Of a stretch of 11,404 nucleotides of DNA, positions 1-6,262 are shown piece after piece. Every line of letters starts with the position of its first letter. Positions within the stretch are counted from its first letter, which is position 1. Below the pieces are notes generated by a model. It saw nothing but the letters and a program-made list of their open reading frames with translations. It was not told the DNA's origin and searched no databases. The stretch spans positions 1 to 11,404 of the forward strand of contig CAMDRK010000061.1 in assembly GCA_945906715.1 (NCBI GenBank), in the 5' to 3' direction. The translations under genes were made by a program, and so were the position numbers. The DNA comes from Nitrospira lenta (lineage in GTDB: Bacteria; Nitrospirota; Nitrospiria; Nitrospirales; Nitrospiraceae).

Positions 1-82
1 CACGGGTTTCGTCCCCATTTACAGCGGCGGGACCGCGAGGGACTTGCACCCTCTTCCCTTACCCAGGAGTCACAATGTGGAG
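1..82 (-). ncRNA. Cobalamin (B12) riboswitch, 3' part cut by window edge
   Basis: Read on the minus strand, this stretch has the conserved core of the AdoCbl riboswitch: a GGGAA box, a GGTGCAAGTCC segment with its small hairpin (GAGGG/CCCTC), and the highly conserved GTCCCGCCGCTGTAA block, followed by GGGGACGAAACCC. The order and spacing of these blocks are those of the family, which senses adenosylcobalamin and represses translation or transcription of B12 synthesis, B12 uptake or B12-independent isozyme genes. The RNA is read leftward, so the expression platform and the controlled gene lie outside the window. The 5' limit is approximate, because the outer P1 stem cannot be paired without the missing 3' side. 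Confidence 0.88.
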
Positions 83-85
83 GGC

Positions 86-115
86 ACTCTAGGAGACCGG
101 GAAGAAGGTTGTCAA
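86..115 (-). promoter_or_regulatory. Possible promoter of the riboswitch transcript
   Basis: On the minus strand a perfect -35 box TTGACA (110-115) is followed after 18 nt by TAGAGT (86-91), which matches 4 of 6 positions of the -10 consensus. Initiation would fall near 79-80, just before the first recognisable riboswitch element. The weak point is that little sequence is left for the 5' strand of the outer riboswitch stem, so the real start could be further upstream. Confidence 0.4.
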
Positions 116-320
116 GTTCATTAATGTCCATCCGCGACACCCCCGCTCATCGTCCGGCAAATACATGTCCTTATCCATCGGCAAACAGAGCGAAAGACCA
201 GGGGTTTCCAGGTGAGCTCCCGGCATAGGCTTTGCTCAGCTATAGAAGGATGGCTCCTATAAATACCCTACAAACCTCCATGAATCGCCAACCTAGCAGA
301 CGACATCTACTTAGGTACTC
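116..320. other. Divergent intergenic region, no gene seen
   Basis: This lies between the leftward riboswitch transcript and the rightward gene at 321. I see no credible open frame or RNA gene. A TATAAA at 258-263 could be the -10 box of the rightward gene, but no good -35 lies 16-18 nt before it (the nearest TTGCTC is 20 nt away), so I do not call a promoter. Confidence 0.4.
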
Positions 321-1724
321 ATGAAACGTCTGATCATCAGCATCATCGCTATTTTTGCCCTCTTCCAGATTTTAGGTCTCGTCTGGTCTTCAAAGGGACA
401 ATCGCCCAGCGCCACATTTACTCGGCTCCTCGATCCACCGCAGTACCGTCTCACTAACCCCTATGAGAATGGCTACTACTTTCTCCTTGGCTTTACTGCA
501 GACGTTTCGCTCGATCCGGCCAAGGTTGGTCATGAGATGTGGCTGGAAACCACTGTGGGGCAAGGCACTCAGGAATTTAATTACGACAAGCCTGGCCGTT
601 CGGAGCTACAGATTCACATTCCTATAGAACAGATCCTTCCTTCCTGGAGTTCCACCAACCCAGTGCGTGAGTTCCGGAATATGCACGCATGGCTTCAGCC
701 CGTGACCAGTCACGACCACATTTTATTGGCCCGGTACGAGCGTTGGCTCACGATGCCTTTTGAGGATATGGGATTCGGGCACCGTGGGACGCTCCGTTTT
801 ATGGATATATTCGCTGCGCACCGCCTCTACGTTGCTGAGGGGTTTTCTCACGAAACGAGTCTGGGCATGCGGCGGCTGAAAATGGATATGCAGATGTGGC
901 GGAACGTACTTCGAGACGCGACGACCATCGCGACCAAAGTCATGGCACAAGTCGTCATTACCGACGATCTCCGCCTGCTCTCAACTTTACTATCGCAGCC
1001 CATCGTCGACAAAACCGTGCTGGCGATGACGCCCAACATTGCCCCTCCACTCACTGCAGCAGAGTTGTCCTTCCGCTGGTCGCTTCAACATCAATTTACA
1101 CTTGGTGTTCATGACGATCACTCGGCTGAGTCTCTCACTACCTCGGAACAGTGGCTGACGAGTGCTGGACATCTGCCCGCTGGGGCCTTTCGCCAGATTG
1201 TACATCCTCCCGGACGCTCATCCCTCGGAAGCATATTCCAGACACGCGAGACCTGGGAAATGTATGCGGCCTACTACGACGCGATGATCCGTGCCGGAGA
1301 AACAGGACAGAGTACCTTACCAACCGTTCACGAAATTACTGGTACGGCAGGCCACAGCATCGTGGGAAACCTCTTAGGCACGAACTCCTTCGATCCGGAC
1401 TGGGCTCCCTTCTATCATCAACTGCGGGAAACCGACGCGAGGCTGCGACTCGCCTCATTACAGATAATCTTGCGACGCCCGAGCTCAGAGACCACTGTGC
1501 CTAATCGACTCGCTCAAGTCGGCTCATCCTATTACGACCCCTTTAGTGGATTACCGATGTTGTGGAGCCCGACGCAACAAAAAATCTATAGCGTGGGGAA
1601 AGACCGCTACGACGATGGTGGCGAGGGGAGTTTCGATATCAGCGTACCGGCCATTATCTCCCCCACGCCCGGGTCTAAAGACTCGCAGGCAGCTGCGCCA
1701 TTCAGACACCCTATCCGCCACTAG
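321..1724 (+). CDS. Membrane-anchored protein of unknown function (467 aa)
   Basis: I cannot assign a function. Residues 1-24 form a lysine/arginine-led hydrophobic segment, read as an uncleaved signal anchor or signal peptide, so the bulk probably lies on the outer side of the membrane. The body has the look of an unnamed envelope protein family that I recall from proteobacteria: an early NGYYFLLGF motif, a D-P-x-x-x-G-H-E segment, then a long mostly alpha-helical stretch rich in Arg and Trp (RRLKMDMQMWRNVL and TKVMAQVVITDDLRLL), and a low-complexity tail (PTPGSKDSQAAAP). That resemblance is from memory and unverified. The ATG at 321 has only a weak AGG in front of it. The gene is divergent from the cobalamin riboswitch and converges on the SemiSWEET gene; nothing shows that it shares their regulation. 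Codon use looks ordinary and there is no frameshift. Confidence 0.8.
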   Translation: MKRLIISIIAIFALFQILGLVWSSKGQSPSATFTRLLDPPQYRLTNPYENGYYFLLGFTADVSLDPAKVGHEMWLETTVGQGTQEFNYDKPGRSELQIHIPIEQILPSWSSTNPVREFRNMHAWLQPVTSHDHILLARYERWLTMPFEDMGFGHRGTLRFMDIFAAHRLYVAEGFSHETSLGMRRLKMDMQMWRNVLRDATTIATKVMAQVVITDDLRLLSTLLSQPIVDKTVLAMTPNIAPPLTAAELSFRWSLQHQFTLGVHDDHSAESLTTSEQWLTSAGHLPAGAFRQIVHPPGRSSLGSIFQTRETWEMYAAYYDAMIRAGETGQSTLPTVHEITGTAGHSIVGNLLGTNSFDPDWAPFYHQLRETDARLRLASLQIILRRPSSETTVPNRLAQVGSSYYDPFSGLPMLWSPTQQKIYSVGKDRYDDGGEGSFDISVPAIISPTPGSKDSQAAAPFRHPIRH

Positions 1725-1740
1725 CCACCCTCTTCATGTG

Positions 1741-1814
1741 TGGTCTATCTGGTCTGTCCGGTCTATCTGGTTAGTCGCATGCGACCAAATAAACCAGACA
1801 GACCGAACAGACCA
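1741..1814. repeat. Imperfect palindrome built of 9-bp units
   Basis: The left arm (1742-1772) is a 9-bp tandem series: GGTCTATCT, GGTCTGTCC, GGTCTATCT, GGTT. The right arm (1787-1814) is roughly its reverse complement with the same period (AGACAGACC, GAACAGACC). Between them sits the perfect 12-bp palindrome GTCGCATGCGAC (1774-1785). About 24 of 30 arm positions pair by identity. It lies between the convergent genes ending at 1724 and 1854, so it may act as a two-way terminator or be an intergenic repeat family member. No T-tract follows directly on the plus strand; the nearest is five T at 1839-1843. Confidence 0.7.
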
Positions 1815-1853
1815 AATGAACAAGACCGGCTGGCGGACTTTTTCAGCATCCTG

Positions 1854-2111
1854 TCAAGCTCGATAGCGCAGCTTGAGTACTAGGATCGCCCCCGTCAGAA
1901 GCAACGTGATGAAATTGGTTAGAATGATCGGCCAGGAATGCAAAACCAGTCCATACAGAAACCAGAGGCAGACTCCGGACGAAAATATGGCCAACATACC
2001 CAGTGATACATCGCCAGCAGATTTCGAAACCCACGTCTTCTGTAGCTGAGGCCAAAAAGCACAGGTCGTCAACGTCCCAGCAGCAAACCCCAATAGATCG
2101 ATTTCCGTCAT
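1854..2111 (-). CDS. SemiSWEET-type sugar transporter (PQ-loop/MtN3 family)
   Basis: The 85-residue protein has the length and plan of bacterial SemiSWEETs: three membrane helices at about 5-23, 37-58 and 61-81, with the signature Pro21-Gln22 in helix 1 (FWPQLQKTW) followed by the K-S-x-D-V-S-L-G-M loop. SemiSWEETs work as homodimers in the inner membrane and carry sugars down their gradient; the substrate here is not predictable. I prefer ATG at 2111, with a GGAAGG stretch 10-15 nt upstream. A frame that opens slightly earlier encodes a different, unlikely protein. The gene stands alone, convergent with the 467-residue gene and divergent from rpmB. Confidence 0.88.
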   Translation of the reverse strand: MTEIDLLGFAAGTLTTCAFWPQLQKTWVSKSAGDVSLGMLAIFSSGVCLWFLYGLVLHSWPIILTNFITLLLTGAILVLKLRYRA

Positions 2112-2244
2112 TGCAAGTCACCCTTCCGCAGGACTGCCGCTCCCATGCCTAGCCCTCAATCCTGCTTGTGTAGACCAATGCCCCTATGTTAGAGTCCAGC
2201 GTTCAAAATCTTATATCGATTCGACTAGCTGGAGGAATGTACCC

Positions 2245-2436
2245 GTGGCATATACTTGCGATCTCTGTAATAAACGCCGCCAATCAGGCCATAACATCAG
2301 TCACGCCAATAACAAAACCAAGCGAATCTTCAAGCCCAACCTCCAACCAGTCCGGGCACTGATCGACGGTCAGACGAAACGCCTTCGGGTCTGTACCCGC
2401 TGCCTCCGTAGCGGGAAAGTCCAAAAGTCTGTTTGA
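2245..2436 (+). CDS. rpmB: 50S ribosomal protein L28
   Basis: The 63-residue protein matches L28 along its whole length: CDLC at the N-terminus, SHANNKTKR, KPNLQPVRALIDG and RLRVCTRCLRSGK. It binds 23S rRNA in the large subunit. The four cysteines C5, C8, C50 and C53 make the zinc-binding (C+) form; many bacteria also carry or switch to a zinc-free paralogue, which is not seen here. Translation starts at GTG 2245, fixed by a strong GGAGG at 2231-2235, 9 nt upstream; no ATG fits. The gene is monocistronic in this window, as is common for rpmB in this type of genome. No rpmG follows it. Confidence 0.96.
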   Translation: MAYTCDLCNKRRQSGHNISHANNKTKRIFKPNLQPVRALIDGQTKRLRVCTRCLRSGKVQKSV

Positions 2437-2446
2437 GAAAACCGTT

Positions 2447-2459
2447 GTCCTAAGAGGAC
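2447..2459 (+). terminator. Weak hairpin after rpmB
   Basis: GTCCT-AAG-AGGAC forms a perfect 5-bp stem 10 nt after the rpmB stop. It is followed by a T-rich but interrupted stretch (CCGTTGTTTGG, then runs of T up to 2493). It may terminate rpmB, but the stem is short and the T-tract is broken. Confidence 0.35.
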
Positions 2460-2466
2460 CGTTGTT

Positions 2467-2500
2467 TGGTTGATCTGGTTTGTTTTGTTTTTCGGTTAAC
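2467..2500. repeat. Degenerate relative of the 9-bp-unit repeat
   Basis: The stretch starting TGGTTGATCTGGTTTG follows the left arm of the palindrome at 1741 with about 17 of the first 26 positions identical, then reaches GGTTA with one base of shift. The matching right arm is not preserved; TCGCATGC, the core of the other copy, recurs further on at 2533. It looks like a decayed copy of the same intergenic repeat. Confidence 0.4.
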
Positions 2501-2596
2501 TGGATGAACTAACCTCGTCAGTCTCGCTCATCTCGCATGCCAGCGTAATTTCTCCCCAGCCACCGACGGGATCAGGCTCATTCCTGAGATACAACA

Positions 2597-2629
2597 AAGG
2601 ACTTGGAAGCTCATGCCTCTCAAGTCCTT
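2597..2629 (-). terminator. Hairpin downstream of tRNA-Gly
   Basis: AAGGACTTG (2597-2605) and CAAGTCCTT (2621-2629) form a perfect 9-bp stem with a 15-nt loop. On the minus strand it lies about 40 nt past the tRNA 3' end and is followed by the T-rich TTGTTGT, so it may end the tRNA transcript. On the plus strand it could also serve rpmB, but no T-run follows there. Confidence 0.5.
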
Positions 2630-2668
2630 CATCTCTTACGTGTGACGCCTAACGCTTCACGTCTTTTA

Positions 2669-2743
2669 TGGAGCGGGCGAGGGGATTTGAACCCCTGACA
2701 ACTTGCTTGGGAAGCAAGGACTCTACCACTGAGCTACGCCCGC
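2669..2743 (-). tRNA. tRNA-Gly (anticodon CCC)
   Basis: On the minus strand a full cloverleaf folds: acceptor GCGGGCG/CGCCCGC, D arm GCTC-AGTGGTA-GAGT, anticodon stem CTTGC/GCAAG around the loop TTCCCAA (anticodon CCC, reading GGG glycine codons), a 5-nt variable loop, and T arm AGGGG-TTCAAAT-CCCCT. The discriminator base is T and the CCA end is encoded (2669-2671). The last D-stem pair is C-less (GAGT), a tolerated wobble. It is antisense to and just downstream of rpmB. Confidence 0.96.
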
Positions 2744-2755
2744 TCACTGCACCGA

Positions 2756-2785
2756 ATCCTACGCCGGAGTTCTGCGGCAAGTCAA
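2756..2785 (-). promoter_or_regulatory. Promoter of tRNA-Gly
   Basis: On the minus strand TTGACT (2780-2785; 5 of 6 to the -35 consensus) is followed after 18 nt by TAGGAT (2756-2761; 4 of 6 to the -10 consensus). Initiation would fall near 2749, a few bases before the mature tRNA 5' end at 2743. The position fits the tRNA and not the VapC gene, which ends at 2818. Confidence 0.6.
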
Positions 2786-2817
2786 GGAATGGAAGAGATG
2801 CCTACCCTTTGAATTTT

Positions 2818-3210
2818 TCACACGACTTCGATCAAGGCCCGATGGCCTGGCGCTGTGGCCAACTTACGATCGCGAGTCACCAAGGGAGCTGACAGCGCTT
2901 CCGCAAGGGCGACATACGCCGCGTCGTACGCCGTCAAATTCTCACGGAGTTCCCAAATTCTAACTGCCAACACATCGTGGGGGTAGCGAACCATCGGGAA
3001 ATCGAGATAGTCGGCCAGAGCCTCCGCGGCGCGGACGGGAGAGACCTCCCCGGTCGCACAATACCGGCGAAGAACCTGAAGGACTTCAAGGTCGATGAGG
3101 TGGGGAGCGTGGAGCGTCTCTCCAACCGCAACAAGACGATTGAGAATGGCTGGAGCAGCCGGCGTCGCCAACACGACTTCGAGGACCGCCGACGCATCGA
3201 GAACGATCAC
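2818..3210 (-). CDS. vapC: VapC-type PIN-domain toxin ribonuclease
   Basis: The 130-residue protein is a single PIN domain of usual length. The acidic metal-binding residues are in place: D5 (VLDASA), E42 (DLEVLQ), D95 (YDAAYVALAE) and D113 (TRDRKL). Family members cut tRNA or rRNA in a Mg-dependent way when not held by their antitoxin. Translation starts at GTG, whose first base falls inside the last codons of vapB: the four bases GTGA (3207-3210) hold both the toxin start and the antitoxin stop, typical of translationally coupled pairs. It lies downstream of the ribbon-helix-helix antitoxin on the same strand and ends 75 bp before tRNA-Gly. The target RNA cannot be told from sequence. Confidence 0.93.
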   Translation of the reverse strand: MIVLDASAVLEVVLATPAAPAILNRLVAVGETLHAPHLIDLEVLQVLRRYCATGEVSPVRAAEALADYLDFPMVRYPHDVLAVRIWELRENLTAYDAAYVALAEALSAPLVTRDRKLATAPGHRALIEVV

Positions 3211-3437
3211 TGTCGGTCGCGCTCAGCCCGAACGGCCTCAGCCGGCGACATCTTGGGCACAACTTTCGCGCGTTGCTGCAAGCGGTCGCTTAACTCCGCC
3301 AGTGTCGGTCGATCGGCCGCGCGCCGGATTTCCTCAAGGAGGTAATCGGAAAGGGAGAGCCCTTCGGTGGCTGCACGGACTTTCAACTTCCGGTGAAGCT
3401 GCTCCGGGACATTTCGGAGTTGGATCATCTTTGACAT
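3207..3437 (-). CDS. vapB: Ribbon-helix-helix antitoxin of the VapBC pair (FitA-like)
   Basis: The protein (76 residues from the start chosen here) begins with a MetJ/Arc-like ribbon-helix-helix motif (MIQLRNVPEQLHRKLKVRAATEGLSLSDYLLEEI), followed by a C-terminal region that should wrap the toxin. Such antitoxins bind as dimers to palindromes in their own promoter. The frame also offers ATG at 3467 and ATG at 3428. I reject 3467 because it overlaps a perfect -35 box (TTGACA, 3467-3472), and prefer 3437, which gives the usual MSKMIQLRNVP start. The predicted transcript would begin at about 3437, so the message may be leaderless; starting at 3428 leaves only a 9-nt leader. No Shine-Dalgarno sequence is visible for either. 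The same frame is open further upstream into a tyrS relic. Confidence 0.88.
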   Translation of the reverse strand: MSKMIQLRNVPEQLHRKLKVRAATEGLSLSDYLLEEIRRAADRPTLAELSDRLQQRAKVVPKMSPAEAVRAERDRQ

Positions 3438-3473
3438 GTCCACAACATACTCGCATGTGCTGAACATGTCAAA
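3430..3473 (-). promoter_or_regulatory. vapBC promoter and palindromic operator
   Basis: A perfect 10-bp inverted repeat, TTTGACATGT (3430-3439) and ACATGTCAAA (3464-3473), has a second, concentric pair inside it: ACAT (3445-3448) and ATGT (3455-3458). The minus-strand promoter sits in it: -35 TTGACA at 3467-3472, 17-nt spacer, -10 TATGTT at 3444-3449. One arm thus covers the -35 box and the other the predicted start point and the vapB start codon. This is the layout expected for autoregulation by the VapBC complex. Confidence 0.7.
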
Positions 3474-3540
3474 CAGATCCCTCGCCAGAAATCGGTAACG
3501 CGCCGCTAAGCTAGGTGATACGTCGCCTGGCTCGTCACAA

Positions 3541-3610
3541 GGAGTTTCGCTCTTACTCCGTACAATACTGGCTTTGGTCAGAAGATCGACAAGACTTGAT
3601 GATCAGCCTT
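3541..3610 (-). pseudogene. Relic of a tyrosyl-tRNA synthetase S4 domain
   Basis: On the minus strand this stretch is homologous to the tyrS gene of the same window (7591-7660). Without gaps, 43 of 56 bases agree between 3541-3596 and 7591-7646. The encoded peptide, SLVDLLTKASIVRSKSE, matches tyrS SLVDLVAKTGLVPSKSE at 11 of 17 residues, in the same codon frame. Just before it in frame is a TGA, and no start codon or further tyrS sequence is present, so it is a decayed fragment and not a gene. It lies about 70 bp upstream of the vapBC operator and its frame runs without a stop into vapB. Confidence 0.75.
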
Positions 3611-3660
3611 AGGTCCGAATTACGAAGACCGCCGCCTGACACCGTTTCACCTTCGATGCG

Positions 3661-4500
3661 CTACGTTGCCTGGGCAGCCAATCGCTTCTTTTTGCCATTG
3701 TCTGTCCCTGTATCTGCCGCGTCCGGACTCGCCTGGGCCGTCGATTCGCCTGCGCTCTGAGCCTGACCGTCAGGGCTCAGCGTACCAGACAACCGATCGG
3801 CCATGACCGATATATTGCGTATCGACTGGAGGTGGATATAGATCAGCTCCAATTCATTGGCTTGCACCAGTTCTGCCAGCTTCTCCCCCGAGAGCTTCTT
3901 GAGCCGATCCCGATTGACCGCCATGAAGCCGGCCAGCGCAATTTTTTCACCGGTGGGCAGGTTGATCTGCGCCTGCATCGGCTCAAGCAAGTCCAGATCA
4001 TGCAGCTTCTTACAGAAGGCCTGGGTCAATTGAAACTGCCTCTGGTATTGTTGAAGGAAATTCAGCACCCCGTCCAGATATTGGGTTCGACTCCCCTCTG
4101 CATCGAAGAGCCGCTCTCCGAGGCCTGCCTGATTACACCCGGAAAATGCCTCGTCCAGACACAACGCGAACCGCTTGCCCTCATCGCTGTTCGAAAACAC
4201 GAATGGATAGCGCCGGATAAAAGCGGGAAGATACTTCGCCCGCCAGCTCCCGTCCTCGTTCAGGAACAGATTCTGCCGGTCCCGCATCCCCAGAATGACC
4301 GCCGGCATGATGGCCTCCCCCATACCAGTAAACACGATGGCATATTCCGACGCGGCTGCCGAGAACTCCACGGCAGTCAGGGGCACAGCATTCACATGAT
4401 TCGCAAACGTGTAGTCGGCGCCCTTCTTGACCGACCAATCCCGATGGCGCTGGTTCGTGACCGGCACCGCCTTTTCATACATCAACAGTTGGGTACTCAT
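3661..4500 (-). CDS. SapC-family protein
   Basis: The 279-residue protein shows the conserved plan of the SapC family: an N-terminal HRDWSVKKGADYTFANHVNAVPLTAVEF segment, then EYAIVF, the hydrophobic strand AIMPAVILGMRDRQNLFLNEDGSW, the W-x-A-K-Y-L-P-A-F-I-R-R-Y-P-F-V-F core, and a C-terminal Q/L-rich helical part. The family is named after a protein in the S-layer export cluster of Campylobacter fetus; its biochemical role is unknown and most members lie outside S-layer clusters. There is no signal peptide or membrane helix, so it is probably cytoplasmic. The last 30 residues are low-complexity (Ala, Asp, Gly, Lys). ATG 4500 is preceded by GGAAGG at a normal distance. It follows the metalloprotease gene on the same strand after 55 bp, so the two may be co-transcribed. 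Confidence 0.88.
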   Translation of the reverse strand: MSTQLLMYEKAVPVTNQRHRDWSVKKGADYTFANHVNAVPLTAVEFSAAASEYAIVFTGMGEAIMPAVILGMRDRQNLFLNEDGSWRAKYLPAFIRRYPFVFSNSDEGKRFALCLDEAFSGCNQAGLGERLFDAEGSRTQYLDGVLNFLQQYQRQFQLTQAFCKKLHDLDLLEPMQAQINLPTGEKIALAGFMAVNRDRLKKLSGEKLAELVQANELELIYIHLQSIRNISVMADRLSGTLSPDGQAQSAGESTAQASPDAADTGTDNGKKKRLAAQAT

Positions 4501-4555
4501 CGTGCAATCTTCCTTCCTTTAGTTGTGCCTATCGTGGCCGTCACTCAATACCCCA

Positions 4556-6262
4556 TTAAATCCTTGGTCCAGGCAATGTCACTTCCAACTCATGGTCCGC
4601 CTCCTGCTCATCGGCATCGGTCCCCAGATCCGACAGGAAGCACCTTACCCAGGACGGCCTGTTCTTCGGCATGAAGGACGGATCGACCGTGCGCCTGCTT
4701 CCCGGAACATCCTCGGTCCAGTCGATCAGGCTCCCGGTCCCGACGGATCCGAGAATACGGCTAAAGTCAGCGCTCGTCGCGGCAGCCTGATCGGGCTTCG
4801 TGATGGCCTGCCTGGTATCAGAAGCCGCAGCAACCACCCCGCCCTCGGCGTGGAGGCTATTGTCACCAACCAAGCGGCGGACTCCTGTCTCAAGTCCATC
4901 CTGCATGACCGCAAGCCCGGACTCATGTCCAATGCCCAACGCATGTCCCAATTCATGCACAATCGTGGTCAGTAGATCGATCTGGCTAAAGGCCGGGCTG
5001 TCTGGATTGGCAATGAATTGCCAGGATGAAGCGGCGTTCGTGAAGCGTGAAGCGTCCGAGTCGATTGACGAATTCGCCACGAATTCCTCGTTCACCCCTG
5101 GCGTCGGATCGATGAACCAGCCGTAGCCAGCCGCATCGCGGTCCAGCACGATCAGGCCTTGTGACGCAAGGGCCAGAGTGGTGCCTGGAAGATCCGTGAT
5201 GGTCACCTGAATCGTGTTGAGGCTGTTTAGCAACAGGGAATCTGCCCCAGCAGCCTGCCATTGTGTGATCGCCGCCGTGAGCAGCGGCTGCACCATATCG
5301 CTGGTGACTGCCACCACATCCTCGCCCCCCGTCGCCGCGCCACCCACTGCTTGTAGTGGCAAAGGCAGATCGTTATCCAGAATCATGCCGACTGCTGTCT
5401 GATCCTGGATGCCGGCACCGACCGGATTGCTCAGATTGAGGAAGAAGGTCTCATCAGGCTCATCGAGTGGGTCACCGTTCACCGCCACGGTAATCGTCTG
5501 AGTGGTGACGCCGGGGGCGAAGGTCAGCGTACCGCTCTTGGCCACGTAGTCCAGGCCCGCGGTGGCCGCACCCATCGTTGGTGAATTGTCGGCCGTGCTG
5601 TAGTTGACCGTGACAGTCTTGGTACTGGCCTGCGACAGCTTCACGGTGAAGACCTGGCTCTGAGTGCCGCTGTTGCCCTCAGTAAGGGTCTGATCGCCTG
5701 GCGCGATTGGACTGGCAACGCTGTTCACGAAGGACAGCAGTGTTTCGGTATTCGGGTGGTTACGGATATTGCCGCCGTCCAAGATCTGTAATTGAGACTG
5801 TACGCCGGTCCAGTTGGAGGAGTACAGCAGCAGCGATCCGCTGAAGAGCGTGACCGACACCTTGTCTGTGCCCTTGGCGTTGCTGCCAGTACCTGGCTCG
5901 CCGTTGTCGTCGGTCTTGAGCGTCAGATCAGGGTTGCCGCCCAGCGAAACCGGCAGGAGCGGGTTAGTCACGTCCGTCAAATTGGCCTTGCTCAGGAAGG
6001 TGGCCGTGCCATCCGCAGCATTGACACCCAGCGAGCTGACCGCGGTGCTCTTGATCTGGTAGAGGTGCACCAGGCCGTCGAGCTCCATCCGGCGGAAAAT
6101 GATGTTGATCTTGCCTTGGACGTTGGTGCCGTTTTTGTTGAACTTGGCGTTGAAACCGAGGTTCGTCTTCAAGCCGTCGTCCGCCGCGTACTGGCCAGCC
6201 GAATCGGTATTGATGATGTACCCACCGCCGGTAATGGAATTATCCAGCGGCTTGGCCTTCAC
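4556..6262 (-). CDS. Calx-beta/matrixin-like zinc metalloprotease, probably 5'-truncated
   Basis: Domains of the 568 visible residues: about 9-175, a beta-rich domain with the ITGGGYI...AGQY start common in large secreted bacterial proteins; about 187-298, a Calx-beta domain (TLTEGNSG, GLDYVAKSGTLTFAPG, DEPDETFFLNLSN, ILDND); about 305-470, a matrixin-type metalloprotease with the zinc site H436-E-L-G-H440-A-L-G-I-G-H446 and a downstream Met453 fit for the Met-turn; about 500-565, a C-terminal IDWT...WVRCFLSDLG segment that I recall at the end of similar surface proteins. Such proteins are exported and act on the outside of the cell. The oddity is the start: the best codon is GTG 6262 with no Shine-Dalgarno, two codons after an in-frame TAG, and there is no signal peptide. 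I therefore think the 5' part of a larger gene is lost, or that it is in another frame. Whether the remaining part is made is open. Confidence 0.75.
   Translation of the reverse strand: MKAKPLDNSITGGGYIINTDSAGQYAADDGLKTNLGFNAKFNKNGTNVQGKINIIFRRMELDGLVHLYQIKSTAVSSLGVNAADGTATFLSKANLTDVTNPLLPVSLGGNPDLTLKTDDNGEPGTGSNAKGTDKVSVTLFSGSLLLYSSNWTGVQSQLQILDGGNIRNHPNTETLLSFVNSVASPIAPGDQTLTEGNSGTQSQVFTVKLSQASTKTVTVNYSTADNSPTMGAATAGLDYVAKSGTLTFAPGVTTQTITVAVNGDPLDEPDETFFLNLSNPVGAGIQDQTAVGMILDNDLPLPLQAVGGAATGGEDVVAVTSDMVQPLLTAAITQWQAAGADSLLLNSLNTIQVTITDLPGTTLALASQGLIVLDRDAAGYGWFIDPTPGVNEEFVANSSIDSDASRFTNAASSWQFIANPDSPAFSQIDLLTTIVHELGHALGIGHESGLAVMQDGLETGVRRLVGDNSLHAEGGVVAAASDTRQAITKPDQAAATSADFSRILGSVGTGSLIDWTEDVPGSRRTVDPSFMPKNRPSWVRCFLSDLGTDADEQEADHELEVTLPGPRI

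Noticed and set aside
3438..3467. Antitoxin start at ATG 3467
   Set aside because: This codon overlaps a perfect -35 box and one arm of the operator; family members usually begin close to MIQLRNVP.
3832..4674. Plus-strand open frame of 280 codons opposite the SapC-family gene
   Set aside because: The minus-strand protein matches the SapC family along its length; the plus-strand frame is rich in His, Pro and Arg, as is usual for an antisense shadow.
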